A stretch of 6,993 bases of DNA from Planctomycetota bacterium (GCA_023261405.1 JAHFOZ010000213.1:1749-8741); one strand, 5' to 3'; positions 1-6,298 are shown, counted from the first letter of the stretch. Program-made: numbers and translations. Notes: generated from the letters alone by a model not told the origin.

Positions 1-1
1 C

Positions 2-769
2 GCCACTCCCGCCGCTGGTGCGCCAGCCTTCCTGGAAAACGCGGCGGCTCCGCACGTAGGACGCCCACGGATAGGGCCGGAAATACGCGGGCCAGAACCA
101 GTCGGGACGGTAGAAGTAGCCGTCGAGCCCCGCGAGCTGCTGCGCCATCCAGGCGCGATGATCCTCGGCGGCCCTGAGGCGGGCCTGACGCTCCTCTTCC
201 TTCTTCTTGTCCTGCTCGGCCTTGAGGGCGAGGGCGCGCTGCCTGGCCTCGAGCCTCCTCTTCTTCTGGAGCTCGTCCTGGGCTTCCTTCTCCGCCAGGC
301 TCATCCACGTCCCGTCGTAGAGCGCGAGGCCCCTGGCCTCCTGAGCCTGCTCGAACGTGAGCCAGCGGCCTCCGATCTTCTCGTGCCCGAGTTCCCGGCG
401 CGCGCCCGCATGCTCGGCGTCCAGCGCCACGACCTTCTGGCACAGCCCCGTGACGTGGCGGGTGATCCCGCGCTCCTGGCACCACCGCGCCAGCTCGAAC
501 CAGTCCGAGGCCTTCCCCGAGTTCTCGATCGCGGCGCGTCGCTCTTCGTAACTGTGGAGGTCCGTGCGCCCCGGACTGACGGAGCTGACGTCGGCCGCGT
601 CGAGGATGATCGTGCCCAGCGGCACCTCGACCACCACCTTCCCGGCCGGCGCGCCCTCCTTGCGGTGAAGACCGATGATCTTCCGCCCGTTCGTCAGGGT
701 GATCTCATCCGCCCAGGCGGCCGGAACGGAAACGGCCACGACCAGCGCCGCGAGCAGGGACGGTTTCAT
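2..769 (-). CDS. Secreted charged coiled-coil protein of unknown function (3' end off the window)
   Basis: This gene is open to the left edge, and 256 codons are visible. It starts at ATG 769-767, preceded by GGAGAAG (774-780) at good spacing and by a TATAAT box (806-811). Residues 1-20 form a signal peptide with a short basic start, a hydrophobic core and an AWA cleavage site before Asp21. Residues 21-66 look like a small beta-barrel-type segment (ITLTNGRKIIGL, then alternating hydrophobics). Residues 88-158 are helical and include two related half-motifs, GGRWLTFEQAQEARG and YDGTWMSLAEKEAQD. Residues 158-205 are a Lys/Glu/Arg/Gln-rich coiled coil. From 215 on the chain is rich in Tyr, Trp, Phe and Pro. 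I have seen similar GRW-type repeats in planctomycete secreted proteins, but that is recollection. The function is unknown. The product probably lies in the periplasm or on the surface. Confidence 0.85.
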   Translation of the reverse strand, partial: MKPSLLAALVVAVSVPAAWADEITLTNGRKIIGLHRKEGAPAGKVVVEVPLGTIILDAADVSSVSPGRTDLHSYEERRAAIENSGKASDWFELARWCQERGITRHVTGLCQKVVALDAEHAGARRELGHEKIGGRWLTFEQAQEARGLALYDGTWMSLAEKEAQDELQKKRRLEARQRALALKAEQDKKKEEERQARLRAAEDHRAWMAQQLAGLDGYFYRPDWFWPAYFRPYPWASYVRSRRVFQEGWRTSGGSG

Positions 770-805
770 ACCACTTCTCCGTAACAGTTCAGGAACGCCA
801 CCCCT

Positions 806-811
806 ATTATA
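806..811 (-). promoter_or_regulatory. -10 box for the left-edge secreted protein gene
   Basis: The minus strand reads a perfect TATAAT here, 36 bases before the ATG at 769 and in otherwise GC-rich DNA. Transcription would start near 799, leaving a leader of about 30 bases that contains the GGAGAAG ribosome site. No good -35 hexamer lies 16-18 bases upstream. A TTGAAG is present but only 11 bases away, so the promoter may need an activator or a different sigma factor. Confidence 0.5.
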
Positions 812-892
812 ACGCCGGGCTGCTTCAATTCTAGACGCGCGAATCGCCCCTTTCCCTTCGAACGTCCGAGTGGATACGCCGGCAAGTTTCAA

Positions 893-948
893 ACCACAAA
901 GATACCAGGACGCTCAGGGAGAACCTGGTGTCTTCGTGTCTTGGTGGT
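893..948. repeat. Imperfect inverted repeat of the ACCACAAAGACACNAAGAC type
   Basis: The left arm (893-911, ACCACAAAGATACCAGGAC) matches the reverse complement of the right arm (930-948) at 15 of 19 positions. A second, perfect 6-base pairing, ACCAGG (904-909) with CCTGGT (924-929), lies inside it. The element sits alone in the gap between two minus-strand genes, 35 bases past the stop of the MBOAT gene. Its wording resembles short intergenic repeats that I recall from many environmental bacterial genomes (ACCACAAAGACACAAAGACAC and variants). As RNA it would fold into a hairpin and could end or protect the MBOAT transcript. It lacks a clear U-run, so I do not call it a standard terminator. 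Confidence 0.7.
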
Positions 949-982
949 GACATCGATGCTCACGAATCAATTTGGACATGCT

Positions 983-1693
983 TCAGAGGAGCGGGACCAG
1001 CACCGCGCGGAGGAAGGGGGGATGAAAGAGGAGCGGGAGCGGCGCCAGCAGCCAGAAGAGGGTCCAGAGGCGCCCCTCGATCTTCCAGCGGCGCTCGGCC
1101 AGGACCAGGGCCCCGTGGAGCAGGAAGTAGAGAGTCGGCCCGCCCCAGCCCCCGCCGGCCGGCACGCTGAGCAGGAGTTCGTGGACCAGGCCGGAGAAGG
1201 CGAACGTGGCCGCCACGCCCCAGCGGGCGCCCCAGCGGCGCTTCACGGGCGTGAAGATCCGGGCGTGGGCCACGGCGCGGAAGGCCAGGTTCCATCTTCG
1301 CCCCCAGAACTCCGCCAGGGTCCGCGACGCCGCGGGGTTGACGAAGAGGCGCTCCACCGGGATCCCCCGCCTCCGCCAGAAACCGGCCAGCACGTCGCAG
1401 AGGCCGAAGTGGATCAGGAGGCCCGTGCCGAGCATCACCAGGAGCAGATCCACGGGGGTCACTCCGGTCCTCGCCTGGAGCAGCGCGGCGCCCACGGCCA
1501 TCTTGAGCGCGCCCCAGGCCATGAGCGCGAGTCCCGCGGGAGGCCGGGATTCGCGGAAGGGCCGGGGGTCCATCCCCGGCCACAAGAGCAGGTAGGCCGC
1601 CTGGCGGGCCGCCGGGAGCCGCCGGAACATCGCGACCTTGGAGGCGGTATAGACCGCGGCCACCAGGAGCGTCATCGTCACGAAAGGCGTCAT
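983..1693 (-). CDS. MBOAT-family membrane O-acyltransferase (wax synthase-like)
   Basis: This 236-residue polytopic membrane protein is second in a two-gene operon. The start ATG (1693-1691) overlaps the upstream stop as ATGA, with GGGGAG (1701-1706) seven bases before it. The long in-frame extension upstream is read-through in another frame of the first gene and is rejected. Hydrophobic stretches lie near residues 4-18, 53-72, 81-105, 157-176, 184-199 and 208-226. Family marks are LLWPGMDPRPF (36-46), the FWGRRWN block (129-135) and FSGLVHEL (166-173). Its His171 corresponds to the conserved catalytic histidine of MBOAT enzymes, and Asn135 is a candidate second active-site residue. MBOAT proteins move acyl groups from CoA or other carriers to hydroxyls of lipids, glycans or proteins. 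The acceptor cannot be told here. The protein is shorter than many family members (300 or more residues), so it may be a compact form or need its partner. The divergent kinase gene suggests an envelope glycan as one possibility. Confidence 0.8.
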   Translation of the reverse strand: MTPFVTMTLLVAAVYTASKVAMFRRLPAARQAAYLLLWPGMDPRPFRESRPPAGLALMAWGALKMAVGAALLQARTGVTPVDLLLVMLGTGLLIHFGLCDVLAGFWRRRGIPVERLFVNPAASRTLAEFWGRRWNLAFRAVAHARIFTPVKRRWGARWGVAATFAFSGLVHELLLSVPAGGGWGGPTLYFLLHGALVLAERRWKIEGRLWTLFWLLAPLPLLFHPPFLRAVLVPLL

Positions 1694-2103
1694 GCCGCCA
1701 CTCCCCGGACGAACGCCCCCAGGTAGACGAGGGCCATGAGCAGGACGACCAGGCCGAGGCCGTGCTTCGCCCACGGCATCCGCCCCTCGGCGGGCCAATC
1801 CGGCGTGTCGAAGGCGAAGTACTGCACTCCCAGCCGGGCCAGCCAGTAGAGTCCGACCATGAGGGCGAAGGCCCCCGCGGCGCCCTTCCCCGCCGCGATC
1901 TCGGCCGGGCAGGCCAGGGAGACCGCGCCGAACCCCACGTTGGCCAGGACGATGAACGCCCCGTAGACCCAGAAGAGCCGCCGGTTCCGGGGCGCCAGCT
2001 TCGCCAGGTCCTCGTGCCAGCCGAAGACCCGGGGAACCTGGAAACCCACGGCCACCATCCCCAGGTGGGCCAGCCCGGCCAGGATCACCGCCCAGCGTTC
2101 CAT
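1690..2103 (-). CDS. Four-helix integral membrane protein, partner of the MBOAT gene
   Basis: This 137-residue protein is the first gene of the MBOAT operon. I chose ATG 2103-2101 because MERWAVILAGLAHLG starts a clean transmembrane helix and a weak AAGGGTGG lies just before it. In-frame codons farther upstream would translate the AT-rich control region. Four helices are visible near residues 4-22, 43-64, 73-95 and 113-133. Polar loops carry QVPRVFGWHEDLAKLAPRNRR and a Trp/Pro-rich FDTPDWPAEGRMPWAKH stretch. I do not recognise a named family. The ATGA overlap means that both proteins are translationally coupled and probably made in equal amounts. A role as subunit, chaperone or substrate carrier of the acyltransferase is inference from position alone. 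The protein is predicted to sit in the inner membrane. Confidence 0.75.
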   Translation of the reverse strand: MERWAVILAGLAHLGMVAVGFQVPRVFGWHEDLAKLAPRNRRLFWVYGAFIVLANVGFGAVSLACPAEIAAGKGAAGAFALMVGLYWLARLGVQYFAFDTPDWPAEGRMPWAKHGLGLVVLLMALVYLGAFVRGVAA

Positions 2104-2134
2104 CCACCCTTGAGACGACGACGGAGTCACAATG

Positions 2135-2146
2135 TGAACATGTTCA
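2135..2146. promoter_or_regulatory. 12-base palindrome in the divergent control region (candidate operator)
   Basis: TGAACATGTTCA is a perfect 12-base palindrome, 32 bases before the membrane-protein gene and about 100 bases before the kinase gene. It abuts an AT-rich run (2146-2155) that stands out against the GC-rich surroundings. On the minus strand TATATT (2154-2149) could be a -10 box, and the palindrome would then cover the start of transcription, as expected of a repressor site. No convincing -35 box was found for either direction. It is not a LexA box, because GAAC and GTTC are two, not four, bases apart. The binding protein is unknown. Confidence 0.4.
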
Positions 2147-2248
2147 TAAATATATCCGGACGCAGCCGCGCGGGCTTCCCCCAAGACGGTTAAGCTGCAT
2201 GAATTGCCCCCGGCCGGCCGATATGATCTGGAGAGAAACGGGGGATCC

Positions 2249-4363
2249 GTGACCGCCAAAGACCTCATCCGGCTGCTTCGCCGCCGCTGGCCCCACGCCG
2301 TCGCGGTGTTCCTCCTCATCATCACCGGCTACTTCGGGTTCGCGTACGTCAAGGAGCGACCCTCGTTCAAAGCCCGGGCGCGCGTCCAGCTGACCACCCC
2401 GGCGATCTTCCTCTCCGCCGCGCAGTCGGCCCAGTGGATCGCCATGGATCAGAAGGACGCCGCGACCTGGATCTCCATCATCACCGGCCGCGACGTCCTG
2501 GCGGAGGCTCAGAAGGATCCGGAGTTTGCGCGCAAGTACGGCGGGCCCCAGAACGTGCGGCCCGAGTGGTTCGGGGCCGTCCGGGCGTACTCCGAGGGCG
2601 GGGCGCAGCTCCTCTGGATCGAGTCCACCGCGACGTCCGCGGAGCTGGCGGCGGACACGGCCAACGCCGTCGCGCGCGCGGCCCAGATCGTGAGCGTGAG
2701 GGACGCCAAGAGGGACCTCACCCATGCCGTGCAGAAGACCCAGGAGCTCCTCGCCAAGGCGGGCCTGGCGCGGAGTGACGAGGAGGCCAAGGCCCAGGCG
2801 ATCCGCGACGAGGTCAAGTCCAGGTTCGACAGCGAGAACCTCGAGACGGACGTGCGCGGCAGCCAGGACGAGGTCCAGCGCCACGACGCCCGCAAGCGCG
2901 AGCTGGAACGCCGGATGGCCTCCAACCGGCTGAAGATGGAGCGCATCCGCTCCGACCGCACCGTGACGGAGCACCTCCGGCGGGATGCCCTTCCCCGGCT
3001 GAGCACCGCCTCCGCCCAGAGCCGGGTGATGGAGAGCCCCCGCGTCCGCGCGCTCTCGGACCGCCTCGAGGGACTCCACCACGAGCTCAACGTGCTCCGA
3101 CGACGCTACACGGAACTCCACCCGCAGGTCATCGGCCTCGTCGCCGGGATCCGCGAAACCGAGCTGGCTCTCACCCGCGAGCAGTACGCCGCCCTGGGCC
3201 GCGACCTCGATGCGGAGGAGATCGGCCTCCGGACGGACGACGAGCTCAGCCGCATCGAGGTGAAGGTGCTCGACCCGGAAATCCGGGGTCTTCGCGACCG
3301 CCTGGCCGCCCTCAGCCCGCGTCTCGAATCCCTCCGAGCCCACGAGCGCGCCGCCGCCGAGGGCAAAGGCCGGATCGACTCCCTGGAGGCCCTCCGCACG
3401 CAGTTCGAGACCGCCACGCCCTCCGGAGGATATGTGCTCCTGATGGAGAAGGAGGGGGCGGCGCCCGAGGACGCCGTCGCGGTGGAGCGCCGGCTCCTCA
3501 AGCAGTGGCACATGGCGCTCCTGGCGGCGGGGATCCTGGCGCTCTCGGCGGTGTTCCTCCTGGACTTCCTCGACACGACCCTGCGGAACGACTACGACGT
3601 GCGCCGCCACCTGGATTTCCCCGTCGTGGCGGTCGTCCCCCGCGTCGCGGCCCGCGAGGTCCTCACGCTGGGCGCCACGCGCGCCGGGGCGCTCCCCGAG
3701 ATCTACGACACGCTGGCCACCGTTCTCCTCTCAGCCCCTTCCGAGCAGGCGAACCGGATCTTCCTCGTCACGAGCACCAACCCGGAGGAGGGGAAGACCA
3801 CCGTCTCCGTCAACCTCGCGCTATCCCTGGCGCGCCAGGGCAAGCGCACGCTCCTCGTGGACGGCGACTTGCGCCTGCCCACGATCCATTCGGTGATGGG
3901 CCTGTCCAATGACGCGGGACTCTGCGAGCTCCTCGCGGTCCAGGCCACGCTGGGCACCGAAGGCCTGCTCCGCGAGGTGGACTGCCCCAACCTGAAGGTG
4001 CTGACCAGCGGGGTCCCCCCGCAGAACCCCTACGAGCTCCTCGACCCGGCCCGCATCCTTCCCCTCGCGGGGCAGTTCCGGGAACAGTTCGAAGCGATCG
4101 TCATCGACACCCCTCCCGTCCTGAAGACGGGCGACGCCCTCAAGCTCTCTTCCGTGGCCGACTCGGTGCTCTTCGTCGTGGAGGCCGGAAGGACGGAACA
4201 GCGTCAGGCCACGTGGGCCAAGCGCCTCCTGGCGAACGTGAAGGCGAAGGTGGCCGGGGTGGTGCTCAACCGTGCCGCGTCCGAGAGCGAAGAGTACTAT
4301 TACTACTACTCGCGCTCGTCTTCGAGATCCGGGGCCTCCCGGAAGGAATCGCGCCTCGCCTAG
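2249..4363 (+). CDS. Wzc-type bacterial tyrosine kinase fused to a polysaccharide co-polymerase domain
   Basis: This 704-residue inner-membrane protein probably controls chain length and export of a surface polysaccharide through cycles of autophosphorylation. I chose GTG 2249 because GGAG (2230-2233) and GGGGG (2240-2244) precede it and the protein then begins with a normal short cytoplasmic arm. An in-frame TTG at 2204 lacks this. Helix 1 spans residues 16-34. A Wzz-like periplasmic segment follows, then a long coiled coil (about 145-395). Helix 2 spans 423-440. The cytoplasmic kinase has a P-loop NPEEGKTT with Lys516, Walker A' LLVDGDLR (535-542), GVPPQNPYELL (588-598) and Walker B IVIDTPP (617-623). 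The C-terminal tail has five tyrosines in a row (683-687), the usual autophosphorylation cluster. Two oddities stand out. The first P-loop glycine of the usual PGEGK is Glu513. The ExxRxxR oligomerisation motif reads EIYDTLA (484-490), without either arginine. No other polysaccharide genes flank it in this window. I know of no better alternative identity. Confidence 0.9.
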   Translation: MTAKDLIRLLRRRWPHAVAVFLLIITGYFGFAYVKERPSFKARARVQLTTPAIFLSAAQSAQWIAMDQKDAATWISIITGRDVLAEAQKDPEFARKYGGPQNVRPEWFGAVRAYSEGGAQLLWIESTATSAELAADTANAVARAAQIVSVRDAKRDLTHAVQKTQELLAKAGLARSDEEAKAQAIRDEVKSRFDSENLETDVRGSQDEVQRHDARKRELERRMASNRLKMERIRSDRTVTEHLRRDALPRLSTASAQSRVMESPRVRALSDRLEGLHHELNVLRRRYTELHPQVIGLVAGIRETELALTREQYAALGRDLDAEEIGLRTDDELSRIEVKVLDPEIRGLRDRLAALSPRLESLRAHERAAAEGKGRIDSLEALRTQFETATPSGGYVLLMEKEGAAPEDAVAVERRLLKQWHMALLAAGILALSAVFLLDFLDTTLRNDYDVRRHLDFPVVAVVPRVAAREVLTLGATRAGALPEIYDTLATVLLSAPSEQANRIFLVTSTNPEEGKTTVSVNLALSLARQGKRTLLVDGDLRLPTIHSVMGLSNDAGLCELLAVQATLGTEGLLREVDCPNLKVLTSGVPPQNPYELLDPARILPLAGQFREQFEAIVIDTPPVLKTGDALKLSSVADSVLFVVEAGRTEQRQATWAKRLLANVKAKVAGVVLNRAASESEEYYYYYSRSSSRSGASRKESRLA

Positions 4364-4446
4364 CCCTTCGACCCACCCATCCGCGACCCGTGCCCCCCGG
4401 GGGCTCAACCGGCCCCGAACTTCCGCGGCTCAGCGCCTGGCGAGGG

Positions 4447-5961
4447 CTAATAGTCCTGCTTCGATTCCCTGAGACAGAAGACGTACCCGGCACCGTTGGC
4501 CGCGTAGAAGAGCTGGTCCACCGGGTTGCTCATGATGTGATTGAGATACTGTGTCGGGTAGCGTCCCATGGTCTTCCCCGACATCTCGTCCATGGCATGG
4601 ATCTCCCCGCGGGGACCCATGACGTACACGCGCTCCCGGCCCTTCAGGAGAAAGCGGTCGCCCAGGGGCAGCTTCCATCGGAGGTTGCCGTTGCGCTTGG
4701 GGCCCACGGCCGCGTTCGTCTTCGGATCACGGTGCATCGGGAGGATCTCGAAGGCGTGCAGCGCGCCTTCCTCGGTCCGGACGTAAACCGTGGAGTCCTT
4801 GGCGATGGCCGTGCTCTGAATCTCGCCCGCGCACTCGTACTTCCAGACGATCGCGCCGCTGTCGGCATCCAGGGCGTAGAAGGCGTTGTCGGTCCCGCCC
4901 ACGAAGAGGAACCGCGTCGTGGCGGCGGACTTCGCGGCCTTCTTGTCCTGCCCCGCGGGGGGGGCGCCCATCGCGGGCGCGGGTGCGGGGGCGGCCCCGG
5001 GCGCCGGCGCGGCGCCCTCGGCGGCCATGGCGGGCTTGGCCTTGGGGGGCGGCTCCGCGCTCTTCAGATCCTCCGAGTGCCGATAGACGTGGATCAGCGG
5101 CTCGGATCGGAGCGCGCGCTCCGTGGGATACGCCCACGTCAGGTTTCCCGAGTCCACGTTGAACGAGTACACGCGACCGTCGTGGCACGAGAAGAAGAGC
5201 GAGGGGGCGGAGTAGATCGCCCGGTTCAGGATATGGTTGTCCCGGTTGGTGATGTCGGACTTGTAGTAGGTCTTCTCCTGGCCCTTGTTGTCCACGTCGC
5301 AGACCCACACGCGGGCGCGCTCGGCTCCGGGGATGAAGACGTAGCTCCGGATCGCGAAGGGCTGGGCCGAGGGGATGAAGTTGAGGCGGTGCGTCCAGCG
5401 CAGGCCGCCGTTGAGACGGTCCAGGCAGTAGAGGACCTGCCGGGAGATGAAGTAGACGTTGTCCCCGAAGGCGGCCACGCGCAGCTGCTCGCGGATCTCG
5501 GCCCGCTTCTTCTGCAGGGCCTGGGTCTCCTTGCCCGGGCCCGTCTCTTTCATCTTGTCGTCGATCTGCCGGTTGATGAGCCGGAGGTCGTTCTCCAGCC
5601 GGCCGATCTCCTCGGGCACGCCGTCCGCCACCACCGGGGCCCAGTCGAGGGGAGTCTCCGAGTCGACCTTGAAAATCCACTGCACCACGCCCCTGAAGCG
5701 ATCCATCGCGATGACCTGGTACTCGGGGGTCTCGCAGAAGAGCTGGTCTCCCGCGAGGGTCATGCGGGAGATGCGGCGGTCGTTGAACTTGTACTCCCAC
5801 ACCACGTCCTTGAAGGGGAGGGCGCGAACCTCGCTCAAGAGGGTCTGCTCCCCCGGGTCGCCGGTGTCCAGGAGAAGGGAGCCGTCGCTCTGCTCCGCGG
5901 TGCCGAGGCGCTCGCCGCAGGCGGCCAGGCCAAGGACAAGGACGAGGGCGGTGGCTCTCAT
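4447..5961 (-). CDS. PQQ-like beta-propeller lipoprotein with a coiled-coil insert
   Basis: This protein has 504 residues. A short signal sequence ends in the lipobox LAAC with Cys15, followed by Gly-Glu, so it should be lipidated and, by the E. coli rule, sent to the outer membrane. Propeller blade motifs of the type G-x-V/L-Y-x-L/F-(D)-x-x-x-G-x-x-x-W recur near residues 68-99, 164-194, 255-277, 350-376, 385-405, 429-467 and 482-498. Two regions break the fold. Residues 113-160 form a charged coiled coil. Residues 301-345 form an Ala/Pro-rich low-complexity linker. BamB-like and PQQ-dehydrogenase-like propellers share this fold, but I see no residues that would prove PQQ binding, so a scaffold role is likelier than an enzyme. 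The start overlaps the upstream stop as ATGA. Its ribosome site GGAGG (5966-5970) lies inside the upstream gene, which indicates translational coupling. Confidence 0.85.
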   Translation of the reverse strand: MRATALVLVLGLAACGERLGTAEQSDGSLLLDTGDPGEQTLLSEVRALPFKDVVWEYKFNDRRISRMTLAGDQLFCETPEYQVIAMDRFRGVVQWIFKVDSETPLDWAPVVADGVPEEIGRLENDLRLINRQIDDKMKETGPGKETQALQKKRAEIREQLRVAAFGDNVYFISRQVLYCLDRLNGGLRWTHRLNFIPSAQPFAIRSYVFIPGAERARVWVCDVDNKGQEKTYYKSDITNRDNHILNRAIYSAPSLFFSCHDGRVYSFNVDSGNLTWAYPTERALRSEPLIHVYRHSEDLKSAEPPPKAKPAMAAEGAAPAPGAAPAPAPAMGAPPAGQDKKAAKSAATTRFLFVGGTDNAFYALDADSGAIVWKYECAGEIQSTAIAKDSTVYVRTEEGALHAFEILPMHRDPKTNAAVGPKRNGNLRWKLPLGDRFLLKGRERVYVMGPRGEIHAMDEMSGKTMGRYPTQYLNHIMSNPVDQLFYAANGAGYVFCLRESKQDY

Positions 5962-6230
5962 TTGGCCTCCTTCTTCTTCAGGTGGTCGGCGAGGTTGATC
6001 TTGTTCTTCCGCTCGTACTCGCTCAACTTCTCGATGCGGGCAATGTCGTCCTGGATGCGGTTGACCAGCTTGAAAATGTAGGGCTTGCCCTTGAGGCGGT
6101 CCCGCAGGTCCCCCAGCATCTGCTCCCAGGAGCCGTTATAGAGCTCGTCGCGGAGCGCGACCAGCGTCCGCTCGTCCGGGTTAAGGGCGGCGAGGTACTT
6201 TTCGTGCGGCGACGTCTTTCCGGCGGCCAT
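5958..6230 (-). CDS. Small soluble protein of unknown function, coupled to the propeller lipoprotein
   Basis: This 90-residue, highly charged, helical protein has no signal peptide or membrane segment, so it should be cytoplasmic. I chose ATG 6230-6228 because GGAGG (6240-6244) sits nine bases upstream and the promoter at 6269-6298 would start the transcript near 6262. An in-frame ATG at 6287 lies inside that promoter and has no ribosome site. The middle part LNPDERTLVALRDELYNGSW and KPYIFKLVNRIQDDIARIEKL looks like a conserved helical core, and the tail is Lys-rich. I cannot assign a family. It is the first gene of an operon with the lipoprotein gene and overlaps it by four bases. Its Lys/Glu-rich last codons double as the next gene's ribosome site. 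Confidence 0.75.
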   Translation of the reverse strand: MAAGKTSPHEKYLAALNPDERTLVALRDELYNGSWEQMLGDLRDRLKGKPYIFKLVNRIQDDIARIEKLSEYERKNKINLADHLKKKEAK

Positions 6231-6260
6231 GCGGGATTGCCTCCCCCATCCCCGTGAATT

Positions 6261-6270
6261 ATCCGCGGAT
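6261..6270. promoter_or_regulatory. 10-base palindrome at the transcription start (candidate operator)
   Basis: ATCCGCGGAT is a perfect palindrome that overlaps the downstream edge of the -10 box (6269-6274) and the expected start site of the small-protein operon. That placement suits a repressor site. A 10-base palindrome in GC-rich DNA can arise by chance, so this is only a candidate. Confidence 0.3.
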
Positions 6271-6298
6271 TTTAGGTCGGTTCGCATGGCGCTGTCAA
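6269..6298 (-). promoter_or_regulatory. Sigma-70-type promoter of the small protein/lipoprotein operon
   Basis: On the minus strand a perfect TTGACA (6298-6293) is followed after 18 bases by TAAAAT (6274-6269), five of six matches to TATAAT. Transcription would begin near 6262, leaving a leader of about 32 bases that contains the GGAGG site at 6240-6244. It is the best promoter in the window. It also settles the start of the downstream gene, because the farther ATG at 6287 lies between its two boxes. Confidence 0.7.

Noticed and set aside
158..784. A 208-codon plus-strand open frame over the left-edge gene
   Set aside because: It is antisense to the secreted protein, which has a signal peptide, promoter box and ribosome site. 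The shadow has none.
941..1726. A 261-codon plus-strand open frame over the acyltransferase gene
   Set aside because: Its product is dominated by Glu, Gly, Arg, Pro and His with no domain, while the minus strand encodes membrane helices and MBOAT motifs.
2135..2146. The palindrome as a LexA (SOS) box
   Set aside because: LexA boxes of the Gram-positive type need GAAC and GTTC four bases apart. Here they are two apart, and no SOS gene is nearby.
2222..2227. TATGAT as the -10 box of the kinase gene
   Set aside because: No -35 element lies at a suitable distance, and a start at about 2234 would cut off the GGAG ribosome site at 2230-2233.
2144..3610. A 488-codon minus-strand open frame opposite the kinase gene
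   Set aside because: It is antisense to a well supported Wzc-type gene. The product is low in recognisable motifs and has a composition typical of antisense GC-rich DNA.
4392..4416. GC-rich hairpins (CCCCCGGGGG, and GGGGC paired with GCCCC) between the convergent genes as a shared terminator
   Set aside because: The stems are only five bases with no loop or a seven-base loop, and there is no T-run on either side, so a standard terminator is not supported.
4948..5055. Repetitive GC-rich stretch as a DNA tandem repeat
   Set aside because: It is in frame within the lipoprotein gene and simply encodes the Ala/Pro-rich linker. No exact repeat unit persists.
4213..6081. A 622-codon plus-strand open frame opposite the propeller lipoprotein gene
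   Set aside because: It is antisense to a gene with clear signal peptide, blade motifs and ribosome site. Its own product is a Gly/Arg/Val/Leu-rich mixture without domains, as expected for a GC-rich shadow.
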